A stretch of DNA of 64,000 bases from Saccopteryx bilineata (GCF_036850765.1 NC_089495.1:123217033-123281032); one strand, 5' to 3'; positions 1 to 10,276 are shown, counted from the stretch's first letter. Translations and numbers: made by a program. The notes: generated by a model not told the origin, from the sequence alone.

Positions 1-1220
1 GAAGTTGTTCTCTGGTCTCCCCCGGTGCTGCACCTGGCTCAGGCAAACAGCAAACAGCCACTGCCTTCAGGTGCATGGTTAGGTTAGGATTCAGCCTGCT
101 GTGTGCAGAGCAACAGAAAAGAGCAATGAAGTAAGGATAAAATAACTAAAATGTAGAATAAAAATTAGTTTCAAATGTCCACCGGTGGACCAAAGGAGGT
201 TTTGTCCATTTAGAAATTACAGGGTAAAAATAGTATTAAAAATTAAAAGTTTGCTTAAAAAAATAAAGAAAAAGTGTGGAACATGTTAGTTAATTGGCAG
301 TTCTTAAATTGCAACTCCAGAAGCAGTAATAAAATCATAAAAAATAGAATTATAGAGAATAAAATAAAAAATAAGCTCTCCATGGGTTAGGGATGATGGC
401 TTGCTGCCACCCACAAGTGTAAAAATTAGAGAAAAATTCCAGCACTGTCCCACGGGAGAAGAGGGTTTTGGAGGCTCTCCAAGTCTTTCAGTTATGTATA
501 AGACATGAAGTTCATAAAGAAGACCCACAGCATTAACCATAATGGTAAGAATTGTAAAAAAAAATTTCAGGGAATTGTGGGAAAAATTGGAAACCTCATA
601 CAGGCTAAAGCAACTCACTATTGGGAAAATAATTTTGTACAAATTATATTTAGCTGCTCAAAGCAAGGCAGTTAGTTTACAGGTGGCAAATTTATTTGAG
701 ACTTGCGTAGGAGAAGCCTCATTGTTTTGCTAAGGGGCTTGACTGCAGAAAAAAAAGTCAAAGCAACAAGCTCTCAGTTCTTGGAGTCTGCTTCTCCCTC
801 AGGCATCCACCCCGCCCCTCATGATTGAAATTACTATAAGTCAAAAGAAAATATCTCATTGCCAGCTGGGTAGTTTATACCAAGAATCCCTTATTGTATA
901 AAAATATTTTCCATGTTAAAATGTATGTGTTGTTTAAAAGGCCTTTTGTTAATTCTTTTATTTGCTGTTTTATAGTCCTATAATATTGGAATCTTAATTT
1001 AAATATTAAAAATTGTTAATAATGTCTTTTTATATAATGTTTAATTTATTATTTTGAAACAGTATTGTTAAAATTTCTTTTAAATGTTAATGTACTGAAT
1101 CATTTAGCAGCAAAGAGACTCTGGAATTCTAAAAAAGACACCCAAACCTATGTTTCTTGAATTAATCCAGCTAATAACGTTGTTTTGTCTTTTTTCCAAA
1201 AGTTAATAAAAAAGGGCTTT
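1..1220. other. AT-rich stretch without recognisable gene
   Basis: This is AT-rich DNA with no convincing exon or complete element. It lies immediately upstream of, and probably belongs to, the degenerate plus-strand ERV whose recognisable gag remnant begins near 1221. I could not identify a 5' LTR, so the element may continue beyond the left edge. The short open frames here show no family motif. Confidence 0.4.
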
Positions 1221-2108
1221 CAAGCCCCTCAGTGAGATCTTTTGAGCATGGCTTTTAAGGTCTATAATGGCCAAGGGACTAACAGAAAAGTCAAATAAGG
1301 TCCAAAAAAGGTCAGAAAATACCAGCTTTTGGCATACGCTCTTAAAGACTCCAGTGTCGCCTGACCTGCGGTGGCACAGTGGGTAATAGCATCAACCTGG
1401 AACACTGAGGTCGCCAGTTCAAAACCCCGGGCTTCCCTGGTCAAGGTACATATGGGAGTTGATGCTTTCTGCTCCTCCCTCCCTTCTCTCTCTGTCTCTC
1501 TCTGTCTCTTCTCTCTAAAATGAATAAATAAAATCTAAAAATAAATAAATAAAAAGATTCCAGTGCCCCAAAGGGCTTCATAGAATTCCATCAGGGCCCT
1601 GCTTCAAGAGCGGAAAGGTCATTGAACTGAAGCCTGCCAGGCTTCTTGGCCCCACCAGAGGACATGTCTTTGCTATGGAAAAAGGGACACGAGGAGGTAA
1701 GCTGTCCCCTTGCTCCATGGGGGGAGGGTTCAGTCTCTTCTAGCCCTGCTCCAGCTACCTGTGACCTGACCTTGCCCAGCTTACTGGGAATTGCCACTGA
1801 AGGCCCAAGGACATCATTCATGAGCCTAAGGTATTTCTTCTAAGTAGCAGATAAACTGATCTCATTTCTTGTGAACACAAGGACCATCTACTATGCCTTG
1901 CCTAAATATTTGATCTTTATTTATCCCTCGAAAATCTCTACTGTGAATATTGACAGTCTGATTTTATTGCTTTATTTAATGTATAATGTCTCCTTTATTC
2001 CTCTTGTCTCAATGCCCCATGCCTATTGTAGGCTGGAACCTGCTCCTAATTCCAGCTAGAAGCAGTGGTCACTAGGACTTAAACTCTAGCTGCAAAATGT
2101 AGAAATGG
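1221..2108 (+). pseudogene. Old ERV gag (end of capsid, nucleocapsid) and protease relic
   Basis: This plus-strand segment reads like the gag-pro junction of a gamma-type retrovirus. A capsid-end-like stretch is followed by a broken zinc knuckle (GKKGH...CP near 1670-1710), then a decayed protease in which the catalytic LVDTGAT motif has become LVNTRTI (near 1880). Stops and frameshifts occur throughout. A type I SINE interrupts it at 1359-1554. The same segment is present, inverted, at about 14380-15020. At 2108 the sequence breaks off, and its continuation, as judged from that second copy, resumes near 6680. About 4.5 kb of later insertions therefore sits in between. Assignment rests on motif order and on the second copy; no alignment was run. 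Confidence 0.6.
1359..1554 (+). repeat. tRNA-derived SINE, type I
   Basis: The head GCCTGACCTGCGGTGGCAC carries a tRNA-like A box, and a B-box-like stretch follows (GTTCAAAACC). The body CATATGGGAGTTGATGC, a CT-rich stretch and an AATAAATAAA tail come next. The approximate target duplication GACTCCAGTG/GATTCCAGTG flanks it. 'Type I' is my own label for the ~200-bp SINE with the GTGGATAAAGCG head. Confidence 0.9.
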
Positions 2109-2125
2109 AACTGTTAGAATCCATC

Positions 2126-2900
2126 AGAGTCCGAAAAGACCAGTGTAACAGGCTTTCTTAAAAGGAAGAAAGGAACCCTGCTGGGATGACTCATAAGGGA
2201 GAGTCGTGCCAGGCACAGATTAGGACGTGCTTTTTTAAGAGTTAGGGGAAGGGGAGTAGGAAGGTGTGTGGCCAGTAGGTATGGCCAACCTTACAGCCAT
2301 CTGGCCCATGCAGGTTCACATTGGATTCGAACAGATGGTAATGAAACAATGGAGCCAAGAACTGGTGGGCCATCATCTTTAATCCTAGCTTGCACCCAGC
2401 GGGCAAGTAAAAACACACACTGGGATCCAAAACCCACTCATTCAGTGCTCACAAAGCTACTGGCTTTATCCGAGTTTCCTAGAATCAAAGGTTTCTAACT
2501 CACCAGACTTTTTCACCTCTGTTCCCCATCTCCTTCCTTCTCCCTGCACATACTCTGCACAAACTGGCTTCTCACTCAGCACTCCATCATTTTGGCTGCT
2601 TCTCCTGGCCTCTTTCACGTGACCTTTCTCTGCTCTCCTCTCTAATGCTAATCTCAGGAACCAAGAGAGAGCAAGCTCCCGGTCTGCCCCACTTTATAGT
2701 ATATAAATCAAAACCTTTAATCCAATATACAAATAAGAAAGTCTCTGATACAAAGTCAGTTATCTGAGACATAATGGGATTCCTCATGAGAGTGCACCAC
2801 CCACATCATGCAATCAGTCAAGGGTGTGGGGAAAAGCTTAGTCTTAAAACTAAGCCTTAGGCTATAACCACCCTGCCTGCTTACAGCCTGTCCCCACACA
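2126..2900 (-). repeat. Solo LTR-like element (unclassified ERV), first of two
   Basis: On the minus strand there is a TATA-like ACTATAAAG (near 2694), an ATTAAA poly(A) signal (2377-2382) and a U5-like end running to about 2270. The last part resembles the element at about 10786-11120; both contain a GTGAACCTGC core and a GGCTCC motif at matching positions. Ends are approximate and no target duplication was identified. No retroviral genes adjoin it. Confidence 0.45.
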
Positions 2901-3275
2901 CCCAATACAAACTATAAGCGAGCAAACATATATATCATATTTACAAACTTATTTGACCAACAGAAGGGCTGTGGTGTTTTCAATCACCCAGGACATCTCG
3001 GTTTGTGACATCAGACATTCCTTTGTGGTTGGTCATCTGCTGCAAGCCCTGAAATGAGACTTACTGACAGGGTTAAAGAAATGAAACCTAAGAGTAACCA
3101 CAACTCCAATGCCTTGTGGACTTTTCCTAAATATGTGTAACTCCTGTTCTTTAGGACATTTTTTAGACTTAGTAAAATTACGTTAAAGTGTTAAGAACAT
3201 TTGTGACTGTAAGAATTTTATTTTGAATCCTGTTATATTAGTTAGAATTTTATTTTTGTTTAATAATCTAGTAGG
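2901..3275. other. Unassigned sequence between LTR-like element and ERV1
   Basis: I see no gene or recognisable repeat here. It is presumably part of the older material that was split by the ERV1 insertion at 3276. Confidence 0.4.
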
Positions 3276-3644
3276 TGTAAGGTATTTTTCCCCACCGAGA
3301 AGGAAGGAAGGGGCTGGAGCCACGAAGTGTGGAATAACAAAAGGCTTTATTGAGGACAGTGCATCTCCCACCCAGCGAGGTTCCCTGGCCCCGAGTTAAA
3401 CTGGAGGCCAGGGAAGTAGCAAGGATTAAACCACGTGGGAGATATTTAAAGGGGTCCTCTAGGGAAGTGGAGCTACTATGACGTGGTGAAATCTCACTGG
3501 CTGGCCGATGGTCACTTTTTTCCAAAGGGTTCCTGTGAAAAACCTCTTTAGGCGTGCTTGGTTGTGGGCAGTCCTAGCCAAAGTTCGTGTGTCTGGGTTC
3601 CCCACGTGACCATTCCGCATTATCCATTATCCACCCACCTTACA
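3276..3644 (-). repeat. ERV1 3' LTR
   Basis: This LTR starts and ends TG...CA. On the minus strand it contains AATAAA (complement near 3348-3353, GGCTTTATTGAG on plus). It is matched along its length by the LTR at 5980-6351, with scattered substitutions and a small indel region near 3390-3410. Confidence 0.88.
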
Positions 3645-3733
3645 TTCTGACCTTTTGTGTTAAATAGAAAAGGGGCGCCGTTTATTCATCTGGCTACTTC
3701 CTGCTGATTAGGGGCATCGTGGGGAAGGGGAGA

Positions 3734-3949
3734 TCAGAAGGTGGTGGTTTTGAGGGGTGTCAGGAGGAACATCTGTGTGGCCGTGAGTTGAGAAACTTCA
3801 CGGATGCGGTCCTGTAAGGATTTAAAAAAAAGAGGAGTAATAGGGGGATTTGTAAGGTCCAGCCTTTTGGTGAGCTGGAGATGGATGGAGTCCAGTGGTT
3901 CTGACTGCCAGTGGTCCTGTAAGGAGGCAAGCTTGAGGCAAAACTGCAT
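3734..3949 (-). pseudogene. ERV1 env transmembrane-tail relic
   Basis: This open stretch upstream of the 3' LTR resembles the end of a gamma-type Env transmembrane subunit, with an amphipathic FLQ/SLQDRIREVS-like segment. A similar tail is seen in ERV2 near 12524-12640. The rest of env and pol are absent, so it is a remnant joined to the protease region by a deletion. The assignment is inference from position and from similarity to ERV2. Confidence 0.45.
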
Positions 3950-4107
3950 GTCAGGAGTGGCATAAAAAGGGGAAAGGAAGGGGTCCCATCCATTCCCATA
4001 ACTGAGTCCTGTGAGGGAACTAGAAGTCCAGAGTGTGATGGCAAAACAGAGAAGGTAGCCCCCGTGTCCACAAGAAATGAGATGGACTTACTCACTTGTT
4101 GCAGCAC
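3950..4107 (-). pseudogene. ERV1 protease fragment
   Basis: The retropepsin active-site motif LVDTGAT is intact about 12 codons into this open frame and is followed by the usual FSVLPSHSG-like strand. The frame differs from the upstream nucleocapsid frame, and the two overlap by about 20 bases. The fold is truncated downstream: there is no ILGRD-like second signature before the sequence jumps to the env-tail-like region. It is not expected to be functional. Confidence 0.75.
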
Positions 4108-4480
4108 ACCCTGGGTTCTCCGAGTCCAGGCTGTGTCCTAGGAGTTCGAACGATGCACCCACCTGACTGGATTGGCCTTCCCATTTGGGCGGCTTGTCCT
4201 CCACGTAGAGGCTCTGAGGAAAAACCTGTTGCCCAAAGGGGCAATTGCTCCGCCAGTGACTGGGCTGTTTGCAGTCAGGGCAGGGCTTAGTGGGCAGCCG
4301 TGGGCAGGGGCCCTGCCGGGACCAGTGGTCCTGTTTGCTACACTTAAAGCAAGCTGCTGGTGCGGTTTCTCTTTGTGGCTTGAACTTGGGTTGGGCACTT
4401 CCTGTGCTTTGCCTCTGTTGTTCTACGAGCCTCAGGGCTGCCACAAGAGCCTGGGTTTGGAGCGTTACCTTCTGCTGCAT
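4088..4480 (-). pseudogene. ERV1 gag nucleocapsid relic with two zinc knuckles
   Basis: Within the 130-codon frame the second knuckle at residues 67-80 has perfect CX2CX4HX4C spacing. The first (residues 44-59) reads CX2CX4HX6C, two residues too long at the last step. A basic, glutamine-rich stretch precedes them. The 5' part of gag is cut by the SINE at 4545-4877 and has lost its frame. Two knuckles are unusual for a simple gamma-type Gag, which typically has one. Confidence 0.75.
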
Positions 4481-4544
4481 GTGGGCCTGGCGAACAGCCT
4501 TGGCCTGTTTTTACTAATTGGGACCATTAAGAACTTTAAATGCC

Positions 4545-4877
4545 ACCTGACCAGGCGGTGGCGCAGTGAATAGAGTGTTGGACTGGGATGCAGAGGGCCC
4601 AGGTTCGAAACCCCGAGGTCACCAGCTTGAGCGCGGGCTCATCTAGTTTGAGCAAAGCTCACCAGCTTGGACCCAAGGTCGGTGGCTTGAGCAAGGGGTT
4701 ACTTGGTCTGCTGTAGCCCCACGGTCAAGGCACATATGAGAAAACAATCAATGAAAAACTAAGGTGTTGCAATGAAAAACTAATGATTGATGCTTCTCAT
4801 CTCTTTCCGTTCCTGTCTGTCTATCCCTCTCTCTGACTCTCTCTCTGGCTCTATAAAAAACAACAACCACACAACAA
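4545..4877 (+). repeat. tRNA-derived SINE, type II (inside ERV1 gag)
   Basis: The head CCTGACCAGGCGGTGGCGCA, B box GGTTCGAAACC, the TTGAGCAAAGCTCACCAGC body, and a CT-rich end with A-rich tail identify it. The target duplication AACTTTAAATGCC is perfect on both sides. 'Type II' is my label for the ~340-bp SINE with the GTGGATAGAGCG head. Confidence 0.93.
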
Positions 4878-5029
4878 AAACTTTAAATGCCATGTTCACA
4901 GGTTCTGGGGCTTGGGGGTTGAGAATAAAAAGAGGAGGGCTCATGCAGAGCCCGGCACCCAGATCCCACAGAAAACACTGGAGCCAAAGGCAGGACAGGG
5001 CCAGAACTTCCTGCAAGAAAATTGGGGTT

Positions 5030-5058
5030 AAAAAAAATAATAATAAAAAAAAAAAAAA
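5030..5058 (+). repeat. Bare A-rich insertion with target duplication
   Basis: A 29-bp A/AAT tract lies between two identical 15-bp copies of AAGAAAATTGGGGTT (5015-5029 and 5059-5073). This is the signature of an LINE-type insertion truncated down to its tail. Confidence 0.7.
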
Positions 5059-5960
5059 AAGAAAATTGGGGTTGGACGTCCTGAAAACTGGTGTAAGAGC
5101 CAATGCCAGGCTGAGAATAGCCTGATGGAGGAGGAGTTTAAGAACACAGTGGAGAAGGGAAGGGCCCTTGGCCAGCAGGGGAGGAGAAAGATGGTAGTGG
5201 TGAATAAGAAACAGGATTTTGCAAAGGGAGGGGAGGGGGCTCTCAGAGGGAAGAGACTCGAGCACAAGAGAGGTCCACAGAGGGACCAGAGAAAAGTCTT
5301 GAGAGAGGGGCGCCCCGGGGGTCAGACAGGAGGGAGAGAGGGTTGGGAGTCCACGGAGAAGGAAAAATTAGGATCGGAGGTTTTAGGTGAGGTTTCTCTG
5401 GCCAGAAAAAGGCCTGTGCGGTGGAACAGGCAGCACAGAAATTAAGGACAGGTGCGCAAATAATTAGAAGTCGTGTATGTAAGAGATCTCCAATCAGTTC
5501 CCAGCTTTTTTGGCGATAGTTAAATTGGTGAGGGTGTTAAAACCGAAAGTCCCTTCAGGAAGCTAATTGAGTGGGTTCTGTGGCCTGGCCACAGCGGAGA
5601 AGAAGAACAGTTTCTTCTTTAGGGAGGGAGGTTCCTGTGCCTCCACAGCTGCCCTCAGTCCTTGGAGTGGTCAGATTTGAGTATTAGCGTCCTAAAACTC
5701 AAGGTCTGGCCACGGACGGAAAAGGTAAAGTGGATATGCTTGGGACGTCTCCACAAGCACACACTCACTCGGAACAGAAAAGATCTCCCTGACGTAGCTA
5801 CGGTTTCAGACAGGGAGTCTCGGAGGAAAGAACTGAGAGGAAGGTTGGAGGCAGGGGACTTACCGCACCGTGCGCCGAAGTGGGTGGAAAGTCGGAGATC
5901 CTGGCTCTTTCTCGGAGGGGACAGAAAGAGGAACGGTCCTTGCGGACTTCAAACTCCTCC

Positions 5961-5976
5961 CAGATTTTCGGCACCA
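5961..5976 (-). other. ERV1 primer binding site (tRNA-Phe-like)
   Basis: On the minus strand, TGGTGCCGAAAATCTG follows the 5' LTR after a 3-base gap. The first 11 bases (TGGTGCCGAAA) match the complement of the tRNA-Phe 3' end, and the rest has decayed. Confidence 0.65.
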
Positions 5977-5979
5977 AAA

Positions 5980-6351
5980 TGTAAGGTATTTTTCCCCCGC
6001 TGAGAAGGAAGGAAGGGGCCGGAGCCACGAAGTGTGGAATAACAAAAGGCTTTATTGAGTACAGTGTATCTCCCTTCTGGCGAGGTTCCCTGGCCCCAAG
6101 GAAAGATGGAGGCCAGATGGAGGCCAGGGAAGTCGCAAGGATTAAACTGCGTGGGAGATATTTAAAGGGGTTCTCTAGGGAAGTCGGGCTAATATGACGT
6201 GATGAAATCTCACTGGCTGGCAGACGGTCGCTTTTTTCCAAAGGGCTCCTGTGAAGCCTCTTTTGGCGCACTTGGTTGTGGACGGTCCTAGCCAAAGTCC
6301 GCGGGTCTAGGTTCCCCACGTGACCATCCCCCATTATCCACCCACCTTACG
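5980..6351 (-). repeat. ERV1 5' LTR
   Basis: This is the partner of 3276-3644 in the same orientation, with its poly(A) signal complement at about 6050-6055. The outermost CA is mutated (TTACG on plus at 6347-6351). Confidence 0.87.
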
Positions 6352-6679
6352 GTAGACTTTAGTCATTTTATTGTATTAAAACACTTGTTATAGTATTTGT
6401 TAACATTAGCTATTGAATTTTATTATTAATTGTATATTTTTTCAGTCTGCCTTAAAATCGGAACATAGTAATTCAAATGAATAGATGCCACCCAGAACCA
6501 GTGGGGTCTTGGGACCATTATTGCCAAAGGAACATTTGAAACCAATTAGAAAAAGATTTGGCCAATAGGAAAGAAACACAATATTAATTAGAAGCTAATT
6601 TAAAGCTACATTGTGCCCGCAGGTACCCAAAGATTCAAGGCAAATAAATTGCATGAATCAAATAATAAAAGAAACGTAA
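6352..6679. other. Unassigned AT-rich remnant
   Basis: This lies between the ERV1 insertion and the resumed plus-strand ERV interior at about 6680. No gene is visible. It probably belongs to material inserted into the older ERV before ERV1 arrived. Confidence 0.4.
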
Positions 6680-6990
6680 CCACCCCTTTCCTAAGTAATT
6701 GCAGAATTTACAGGTTACTCAGCAAAATGGTCAAAGACTGTCAAGAGGCACTTCCAGCAGTACATCACCCAAGGACTGACTTTCACGTGGACAAGTTCAC
6801 ACACCGTGATCCTGACAACTCCCACTGCTGCTAAGGTAGAAAAACAGCATGCCCTACTCCAACCACAAACTGGAAGCTGGTTGGTCTACATACAGCGAAT
6901 GTATGAAAAACTCACTAAGGACTTCTTTTTATCAGACTTTGGGAAAAGGGAAACTAGAATAAAACAAAAGCCAACTTAATTGTCACTAAA
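6680..6990 (+). pseudogene. Old ERV integrase C-terminal relic
   Basis: The frame contains VILTTPTAAKVE at about 6805-6845. This matches the beta-barrel at the end of gamma-retroviral integrases, where a GPHTV-like strand precedes TTPTA-KV. Stops follow within about 50 codons. The same sequence recurs inverted at about 14040-14340. In both copies it is joined directly to the protease-like region, without reverse transcriptase. Confidence 0.6.
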
Positions 6991-7000
6991 AGTTAAGATT

Positions 7001-7195
7001 TTTTTTCTTTTTTAGATTTTATTTATTCATTTTTATTAGAGAGAGAGGGGAGAGAGAGATAGAGAGAGAACAGGGAGAGGAGCAGGAAGCATCAACTCCC
7101 ATATGTGCCTTGACCAGGTAAGCCCAGGGTTTTGAACCGGCAACCTCAGCATTCCAGGTCAACACTTTATCCACTGCGCTACCACAGGTCAGGCG
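7001..7195 (-). repeat. tRNA-derived SINE, type I
   Basis: The complement of the type I consensus runs from TTTTTTAGATTTTATTTATTC to CAGGTCAGGC. The target duplication AAAAGTTAAGATTTT is present on both sides. Confidence 0.92.
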
Positions 7196-7217
7196 TAAAA
7201 GTTAAGATTTTTAAAAT

Positions 7218-7597
7218 GCCCTGGCTGGTTGGCTCAGCGGTAGAGCGTCGGCCTGGCGCGCGGGAGACCCGGGTTCGATTCCCAGCCAGGACACATAGGA
7301 GAAGCGCCCATTTGCTTCTCCACCCCCCCTTCCTCTCTGTCTCTCTCTTCCCCTCCCGCAGCCAAGGCTCCATTGGAGCAAAGATGGCCCGGGCGCTGGG
7401 GATGGCTCCTTGGCCTCTGCCCCAGGCACTAGAGTGGCTCTGGTCACGGCAGAGCGACGCCCTGGAGGGGTAGAGCATCGCCCCCTGGTGGGCAGAGCGT
7501 CGCCCCTGGTGGGTGTGCCGGGTGGATCCCGGTCGGGCGCATGCGGGAGTCTGTCTGACTGTCTCTCCCCGTTTCCAGCTTCAGAAAAAAAAAAAAA
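7218..7597 (+). repeat. tRNA-derived SINE, type III
   Basis: The head GCCCTGGCTGGTTGGCTCAG has a clear A box (TGGCTCAGCGGTAGAGCG) and B box (GGTTCGATTCC). The target duplication AGATTTTTAAAAT flanks the element. 'Type III' is my label for the ~390-bp family. Its body contains AAGATGGCCCGGGCGCTGG and ends GTTTCCAGCTTCAGAAAA. Confidence 0.93.
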
Positions 7598-7680
7598 GAT
7601 TTTTAAAATAAAAAATTCTGACTAAAAAGAAATTATATAATTTTAATAATAAAAAATATAAGGTATAAAAATACTTTATA

Positions 7681-8084
7681 GGCCCTGGCCGGTTGGCTCA
7701 GTGGTAGAGCGTCGGCCTAGCGTGCGGAGGACCCGGGTTCGATTCCCGGCCAGGGCACATAGGAGAAGCGCCCATTTGCTTCTCCACCCCTCCACCGCGC
7801 TTTCCCTCTCTGTCTCTCTCTTCCCCTCCCGCAGCCAAGGCTCCATTGGAGCAAGGATGGCCCGGGCGCTGGGGATGGCTCTGTGGCCTCTGCCTCAGGC
7901 GCTAGAGTGGCTCTGGTCGCAACATGGCGACGCCCAGGATGGGCAGAGCATCGCCCCCTGGTGGGCAGAGCGTCGCCCCTGGTGGGCGTGCCGGGTGGAT
8001 CCCGGTCGGGCGCATGCGGGAGTCTGTCTGACTGTCTCTCCCTGTTTCCAGCTTCAGAAAAATGAAAAAAAAAAAAAAAAAAAA
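7681..8084 (+). repeat. tRNA-derived SINE, type III
   Basis: This is a full-length type III copy with intact A and B boxes and an A20 tail. A short ACTTTATA duplication is visible. It lies about 80 bp from the previous type III copy in the same orientation. Confidence 0.92.
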
Positions 8085-8103
8085 CTTTATAAAACAGGTT
8101 GTT

Positions 8104-8566
8104 TTGCTTAAAGGCTTTTAATCACTGTAAAAAAAAATAGAAGGCTGGATAAAAAAGATGGGGCACATATACACCATGGTATACTAGTCAGCTAGAAGAA
8201 ATGATGACATCGGATCACTTACAGCAGATTGGTATAATCTTGATAACATTATGCGGAGTGAAATAAGAGAATCAGAAAAAAACAAGAACTGCAGGATTCC
8301 ATACATTGGTGGGACATAAAAGTGAGACTAAGAGACATGGACAGGAGTGTGGTGGTTATGGGGGTGGGGGGAGGGATGGAGGGAGGGGGAGGGGGAGGGG
8401 TACAAAGAAAACTGGAGGACGATCTCTCTTTGGGTGATGGGTATGCAACAGAACTAAATGACAAAATAACCTAGAAATGTTTTCTTTGAATATATGTACC
8501 CTGATTTATTGATGTCACCCCATTTAAATAAAAATTTATTTATTAAAAAAATAATAGTAATAAAAA
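8104..8566 (+). mobile_element. 5'-truncated L1 (3' end only)
   Basis: The body contains the familiar mammalian L1 3' end (GGCACATATACACCATGG, then ATTATGCGGAGTGAAATAAG), a G-rich 3' UTR tract and an A-rich tail. The target duplication AAAACAGGTTGTT is present at about 8091 and 8567. Removing it restores the older ERV sequence, which continues with CAATTATTTCTGGAT as in the copy near 13920. Confidence 0.85.
8358..8401 (+). repeat. G-rich tract in the L1 3' UTR
   Basis: Runs of three to six G separated by single A or T are the usual G-quadruplex-prone stretch of mammalian L1 3' UTRs. Confidence 0.7.
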
Positions 8567-9132
8567 AACAGGTTGTTGTGAAAGCCAATTATTTCTGGAT
8601 AAAAAAATTTATAAAAATTAAAAGTTTATATAAATTATAGAAAATTTGTGCAGGTTGTAAAAGGTTTATACAGAAAAAAATTTAAACAGTCAGAAAACTG
8701 ATTTTCAAAGAATGTTTAATTAGTCACCCTAGCTAACAATCCTATTGTCTGTGGCAATTAGTCCTCTTACTTTAATATTGTCTTGTACCATGTTTAATCA
8801 ATTTTATAGCAAGGTTTGTTCCTGTCTGTTAAATATCTATTATATATTATAAATTAATAACCCTATACAACAGCCTCATTCATATTCTTAAGTAAACTAA
8901 GTCAAGGATTTGACTTAGGAAATAGAACCAGTGGGGAATGTTGTAAGGCAGTGTTTTTCAACCAGTGTGCTGTGGCACACTAGTGTGCGGTAAGACATGG
9001 TCAGGTGTGCTGTGGGGACATTAAACATGGGTCCCTAAACTACGGCCCGCGGAGGCTATTTATCCACCCACCGCCAGCTGCCTCCATCCGAACATAAACA
9101 TTCCCCTCACAATCCCTCCTGCTATCAGCGAC

Positions 9133-9282
9133 AGGAAGAGTGGATCTGTTGCCAAAGAGTTCCCCATTCTGGCCAACAAAGCTATTTTGACATTGCTCCC
9201 GTTTTCAACCACATATCTATATGAGCTGAGCTTCTCAAGCTTGACTGCGATAAAAACTAAAAACAGAGAGACTGAGAACTGT
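9133..9282 (+). pseudogene. hAT transposase C-terminal (dimerisation domain) relic
   Basis: One frame reads [20 protein letters not shown] and continues with an [19 protein letters not shown] stretch. This is characteristic of the C-terminal hAT dimerisation region of Charlie/ZBED-type transposases. A TGA ends it at about 9280. No DDE catalytic core or BED zinc finger remains. Confidence 0.75.
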
Positions 9283-9478
9283 TGAGGAAGAGCTTCGTGT
9301 GTGTCTTTCTATCATTCCTGCCAGGATATCCCTTTTGTGTTCATCAAAACAGGCCCAGGTTTCACACTAAGTGAGTATAAATACATTTAGAAACTATATT
9401 ATTAACTATATGTATAATATGTACTGTATTAGAGTGTCATTTTGTGTCATTTTGATAGGTGGTGTGCCCCAGGATTTT

Positions 9479-9886
9479 TTTTTCTCATTTTTTTTTCTTT
9501 CATTTTTTTTTCTGAAGCTGGAAACAGGGAGAGACAGTCAGACAGACTCCCGCATGCGCCCGACCGGGATCCACCCGGCACGCCCACCAGGGGCGACGCT
9601 CTGCCCACCAGGAGGCAATGCTCTGCCCATCCTGGGCGTCGCCATGTTGCGACCAGAGCCACTCTAGCGCCTGAGGCAGAGGCCACAGAGCCATCCCCAG
9701 CGCTCGGGCCATCTTTGCTCCAATGGAGCCTTGGCTGCGGGAGGGGAAGAGAGAGACAGAGAGGAAAGCGCGGCGGAGGGGTGGAGAAGCAAATGGGTGC
9801 TTCTCCTGTGTGCCCTGGCCGGGAATCGAACCCGGGTCCTCCGCACGCTAGGTCGACGCTCTACTGCTGAGCCAACCGGCCAGGGC
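9479..9886 (-). repeat. tRNA-derived SINE, type III (inside hAT)
   Basis: This is a full-length antisense copy running from a T-rich tail complement to GGCCAGGGC. The duplication CAGGATTTT or a close variant flanks it. Confidence 0.92.
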
Positions 9887-10276
9887 AGGATTTTGTAAAT
9901 GTAAAAAATGTGCCACAGCTCAAAAAAGGTTGAAAATCACTGTTGTAAGGTACCAAAAGCTGAAAATTGATATTGATATTCTGGGAGGAAAGGTCAGGCT
10001 TTCCTGTCCAGTCCCTCCTTTAGGGAGGGGAGGGAGAAGAATGTAGAAGTTTCTGGCTTGCAAGAACAATGGGTCATTCAGTTTTAAATCGAAAATAAAA
10101 GTTAACCTAGAAACTTCTTCTCTTTCAATAGGAGGCAGAATTTACATACCACCTTGCATTGACTGTAGTTTCTCCCCCTTCCTAGAATCTTGAGAGTAAA
10201 ACACCTCTAGGCTAATGAGGGAAGATGAACCCTGAAAGATTTGTAAACATCTTTGATTGTGTTACCTTGAAAGTCT

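Larger units (their letters stand above)
3276..6351 (-). mobile_element. ERV1: defective gamma-type provirus with two LTRs
   Basis: Two LTRs in the same orientation bound a 2.3-kb interior. The minus strand reads 5' LTR (5980-6351), a tRNA-Phe-like primer site, untranslated leader, gag with nucleocapsid, protease, an abrupt jump to an env-tail-like stretch, and 3' LTR (3276-3644). Nearly all pol and most of env are missing. A probable 5-bp target duplication, GTAGG/GTAGA, flanks it at 3271-3275 and 6352-6356. The LTRs differ at many sites by eye, so the insertion is not recent. A type II SINE (4545-4877) and a bare A-rich insertion (5030-5058) arrived later. The shared leader/gag region resembles ERV2, which suggests related families. 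Confidence 0.85.
8949..9942 (+). mobile_element. hAT DNA transposon with decayed transposase end
   Basis: The inverted ends CAGTGTTTTTCAACC and GGTTGAAAATCACTG are flanked by a perfect 8-bp duplication, TTGTAAGG (8941-8948 and 9943-9950). This fits hAT elements. A type III SINE (9479-9886) sits inside, leaving about 590 bp of element. Bases 9133-9282 encode a recognisable hAT C-terminal dimerisation-like stretch ending in a stop (see the separate entry). Confidence 0.88.

Noticed and set aside
7021..7195. CT/GA-rich short direct repeats resembling a CRISPR-like array
   Set aside because: They are SINE polypyrimidine parts. There are no regularly spaced identical repeats with unique spacers, and the organism is a mammal.
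7218..7300. tRNA-like sequence with A and B boxes (and the same at 7681, 21236, 38924, 45868)
   Set aside because: These are the heads of type III SINEs with A-rich tails and target duplications. They continue into non-tRNA bodies and are not tRNA genes.
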